From NCBI GenBank assembly GCA_019136515.1, contig JAGVUB010000157.1, positions 62,001 through 126,000 on the forward strand: a DNA stretch of 64,000 bases. Reading direction: 5' to 3'. The translations under genes and the position numbers were made by a program. This DNA is from Verrucomicrobiota bacterium. Lineage in GTDB: Bacteria > Verrucomicrobiota > Verrucomicrobiia > Opitutales > Opitutaceae. The stretch's first letter is position 1. Each line of letters begins with the position of its first letter. The notes under the pieces are model-generated. The model worked only from the letters and a program-made list of their open reading frames with translations, searched no databases and was not told the origin of the DNA. This document shows, in pieces, positions 62,085 to 64,000 of this stretch.

Positions 62085-63035
62085 TCAGAATCGCCGCTGG
62101 TAGATGGCGCCGCGGAAATCGCGGAAGGTGAGGGTGCCCTCGGCGAAACTGACGAACGTGATGCCCAACTCGTCGTTGATGACATCGCCCGCGTTGTAGA
62201 CCTTGGCGCCGAGCATCAAGGTGCCACCCCGACTGTTCATCCGCGCGCCCGAGATGGTCAGGGCGCTGACGGCGCTGGCCACGGTCGGGTCCTGCGGCAC
62301 GGGCGGCGGCGCTGCGGGCTCGGGCTCCGGCTCGGGTTCCGGTTCCGGTGTCGGCTCGGCGACGATGGCCGGGACCTCCTCTTGGGGAACGGGTTCGGCG
62401 GCCGGCTGGGCGACCGGTTCTTCGACCGGCGCCACGTTCGGCGGCGGGACACGGGTCGCTCCGAACAGGCCGAACGGGTCGGCGAAATAGACGAAGGCGG
62501 CGCCGCCGATCACCAGCACGAGCAGTAGCAGCAGGGTGACGCTGGTCCGGGGGCCCTTCGCGGCGGGGGCGGGAGCGGTGGGCGCAGCCGCTGGCGCCGG
62601 ACGCGCACCGCCGAAACCGGGCGGTGGCGGGAAGTTGGCGGCCTTGTTGGCCCGGGCCGGCGGCGGCGCCAAAGGCGGCGCGACTGGTCGGGGCGGGAGG
62701 TTGGGGAAGGGCGGAGGTGTGGGGCTCGCCGCTTGCGGCGCGGCGGGGGGAGGCAGCACCGGGGGCTCGATGGTGGTTTCGGGGCCCGGCGCAGGGGTGA
62801 GAGGTGGCGGCTCGGCGGGTGGCATGGCTGCCTCCGCGCCCGTGGGTGTGCCGAGGAGCGAGGTCAGGCGGGCCTTGCGGGCCGGGGCGGCGGGTGCCGG
62901 TGTTGCCGGCTCGCCGGCCGGTTCGGCCGGGGGCGACGGGGGCTCGGCGGGGGGAGTGGAGCCGGGCGCGCTCTCGGGGCCGGTGGACAAGCCGCGGAGT
63001 CGCAGCGACAGGCGGGGGCGTTCCTCGTTGCTCAT
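62085..63035 (-). CDS. Proline-rich single-span protein, possibly GspB/TonB-like
   Basis: A 316-residue protein from the ATG at 63035 (MSNEERPRLSLRLRGLSTGP). The first 165 residues are a Pro/Ala-rich low-complexity region, presumably cytoplasmic. One membrane helix (TSVTLLLLLVLVIGGAAFVY) lies at about 165-184. A second Pro/Glu-rich linker (EPTPEPEPEPEPEPAAPPP) leads to a small C-terminal domain of about 60 residues, SALTISGARMNSRGGTLMLG to FRGAIYQRRF, which resembles GspB C-terminal domains of type II secretion. The identity is an inference from fold-like pattern. No secretion genes are adjacent. Confidence 0.6.
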   Translation of the reverse strand: MSNEERPRLSLRLRGLSTGPESAPGSTPPAEPPSPPAEPAGEPATPAPAAPARKARLTSLLGTPTGAEAAMPPAEPPPLTPAPGPETTIEPPVLPPPAAPQAASPTPPPFPNLPPRPVAPPLAPPPARANKAANFPPPPGFGGARPAPAAAPTAPAPAAKGPRTSVTLLLLLVLVIGGAAFVYFADPFGLFGATRVPPPNVAPVEEPVAQPAAEPVPQEEVPAIVAEPTPEPEPEPEPEPAAPPPVPQDPTVASAVSALTISGARMNSRGGTLMLGAKVYNAGDVINDELGITFVSFAEGTLTFRDFRGAIYQRRF

Positions 63036-63185
63036 GGCGGAAGATTGACGGGTTCCGGGGCGCGGTGGCAACTCAAGGCATCGCGGGACCGCAGCCTCCC
63101 GACCCCGCGCCGAGGATCGACGGATGGCGGTGCCGCGTCGAGGGAAATATCCAAGCCGGCGCGACAGCGATGGCGGTGGACCGGC

Positions 63186-64000
63186 TCATGGTTCGGACCA
63201 GAGGTCGCGCTGCAACGCCAGGAAGGCGGTCGTGATGGCGTGCTGCTGCGGGTGGCGCCCGTCCTCGACGATCGGACGGCCGCCTACCACCACATCGCGG
63301 ATACAGCTGCGGCCGCCGGCGAAGACGAGGGCGGCGGGGAGAGAGTCGGCGTCGGAGCCGGCGAGGGCGGGATCGTCGAGGGCGACGGTGAAGAAGTCGG
63401 ACGGCCGACCGGGCTCGAGGGTGCCGCCGGGCGCCCGGAGACAATCGGCTCCGTGGCGTGTGGCACAGGCGAGCAACAGGCCGGCCAGTGCGGCGGGCTC
63501 GGGCGGGGCCGAGGGTTCGGGGCGCGGCGCGAGCACGACTCGCTGGAGGTGTTTGAGCCGCAGGTGGGTGTCGAGTTCGCGGGCGTCCTCAAGCAGGTCG
63601 ATCTGGGCGTTGGTGTCGGTGCCGAGGGCCACGGGCACGCCGCGGGCGAAGAAGGTGTCGGCCGGGTTGATGCCGTCGCCGAGGCAACGCTCGGTGGTGG
63701 GGCAGGCGCAGACCCGGGCGCCGGCGCGGGCCAGCGCGGCCACCTCGTGGTTGGCGACATGGATGGCGTGGATCGCGGTGAAGCCGGCGTGCAGGGCGCC
63801 CTCGCGCTCCAGCAGGCCGATCGGGGTGGTGTCGTGCTCGGCCAGGCAGGCCTCGTTTTCGTTGGTCTGCTCGCAGACGTGCATATGCACCGGGGCGGGG
63901 GCGGCGCGCATGGCGGGGAGGAGCACCCGCAGGTAGTCGGGCGGCACGGCGCGCACCGAGTGCGGCGCGTAGCCGGTCCAGGCGAGTCCAGCTGCGGTGT
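63186..64000 (-). CDS. hutF: Formimidoylglutamate deiminase (HutF-like), N-terminus cut by window edge
   Basis: The C-terminal 271 residues of a metal-dependent amidohydrolase. The frame continues to the window edge; its first visible part reads GYAPHSVRAVPPDYL, the HutF substrate-binding segment. Further motifs are VHMHVCEQTNENEACLAEHD, HAIHVANHEVAALARAGA, CPTTERCLGDGINPADTFFA, and LGTDTNAQIDLLEDARELD with the metal-binding Asp. HutF deiminates N-formimino-L-glutamate in the five-step histidine degradation route. The N-terminal metal site lies outside. Other hut genes are not in view. Confidence 0.85.
   Translation of the reverse strand, partial: TAAGLAWTGYAPHSVRAVPPDYLRVLLPAMRAAPAPVHMHVCEQTNENEACLAEHDTTPIGLLEREGALHAGFTAIHAIHVANHEVAALARAGARVCACPTTERCLGDGINPADTFFARGVPVALGTDTNAQIDLLEDARELDTHLRLKHLQRVVLAPRPEPSAPPEPAALAGLLLACATRHGADCLRAPGGTLEPGRPSDFFTVALDDPALAGSDADSLPAALVFAGGRSCIRDVVVGGRPIVEDGRHPQQHAITTAFLALQRDLWSEP

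Overview
The window is GC-rich bacterial chromosome, densely coding on both strands, with no rRNA, tRNA, CRISPR array, integrase or insertion sequence that I can see. The gene set and protein style (a short F1 delta subunit, atpB and atpF with leader-like N-termini, a large regulator-propeller hybrid kinase, many small palindromes between genes) fit Verrucomicrobiota, most likely Opitutaceae. That placement comes from recall and was not searched.

Region 1 (1-16.1 kb) is mostly core housekeeping on the minus strand. It holds the F-type ATP synthase operon atpB-E-F-H-A-G-D (atpD runs off the left edge), the tRNA methyltransferase trmB, the phosphate two-component pair phoB-phoR, the U34 tRNA-modification pair mnmE-mnmG, recA with a clear terminator, and an anion permease. 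A secreted unknown, a membrane unknown and a nitroreductase lie among them.

Region 2 (16.1-31.3 kb) holds an atypical histidine kinase, a secreted transglutaminase-like/TPR protein, a UDP-glucuronate-type epimerase, a glutaredoxin, the glutamate synthase pair gltB-gltD with a structured 270-nt leader, a second secreted protein with a possible Cys-His-Asp triad, a single-domain response regulator, dnaN with DnaA-box-like repeats upstream, pssA and an orphan RelE-like protein.

Region 3 (31.5-44.9 kb) holds an NfeD-like/flotillin pair, membrane glycosyltransferase and methyltransferase genes, several small conserved proteins, exonuclease III, a five-PAS SpoIIE-type phosphatase and an Xre-RES toxin-antitoxin pair.

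Region 4 (45-64 kb) holds an RhlE-like RNA helicase with a DEVD box, a 1319-residue hybrid sensor kinase whose first receiver lacks its phospho-acceptor, an RNHCP protein, an apparently truncated DUF1643 gene head to head with a lipoprotein hydrolase, a glycosyltransferase/toroid fusion beside a GH130 enzyme, a B12-binding radical SAM protein carrying in-frame palindromic inserts, a SEC-C protein, an AraC regulator divergent from a GH43 enzyme, a proline-rich single-span protein, and a partial formimidoylglutamate deiminase at the right edge.

The most unusual features are the perfect hairpin palindromes inserted in frame in the radical SAM gene (57.4 and 58.05 kb), which resemble palindromes seen between genes elsewhere in the window, and the glycosyltransferase-toroid/GH130 pair, which looks like a small unassigned carbohydrate system.
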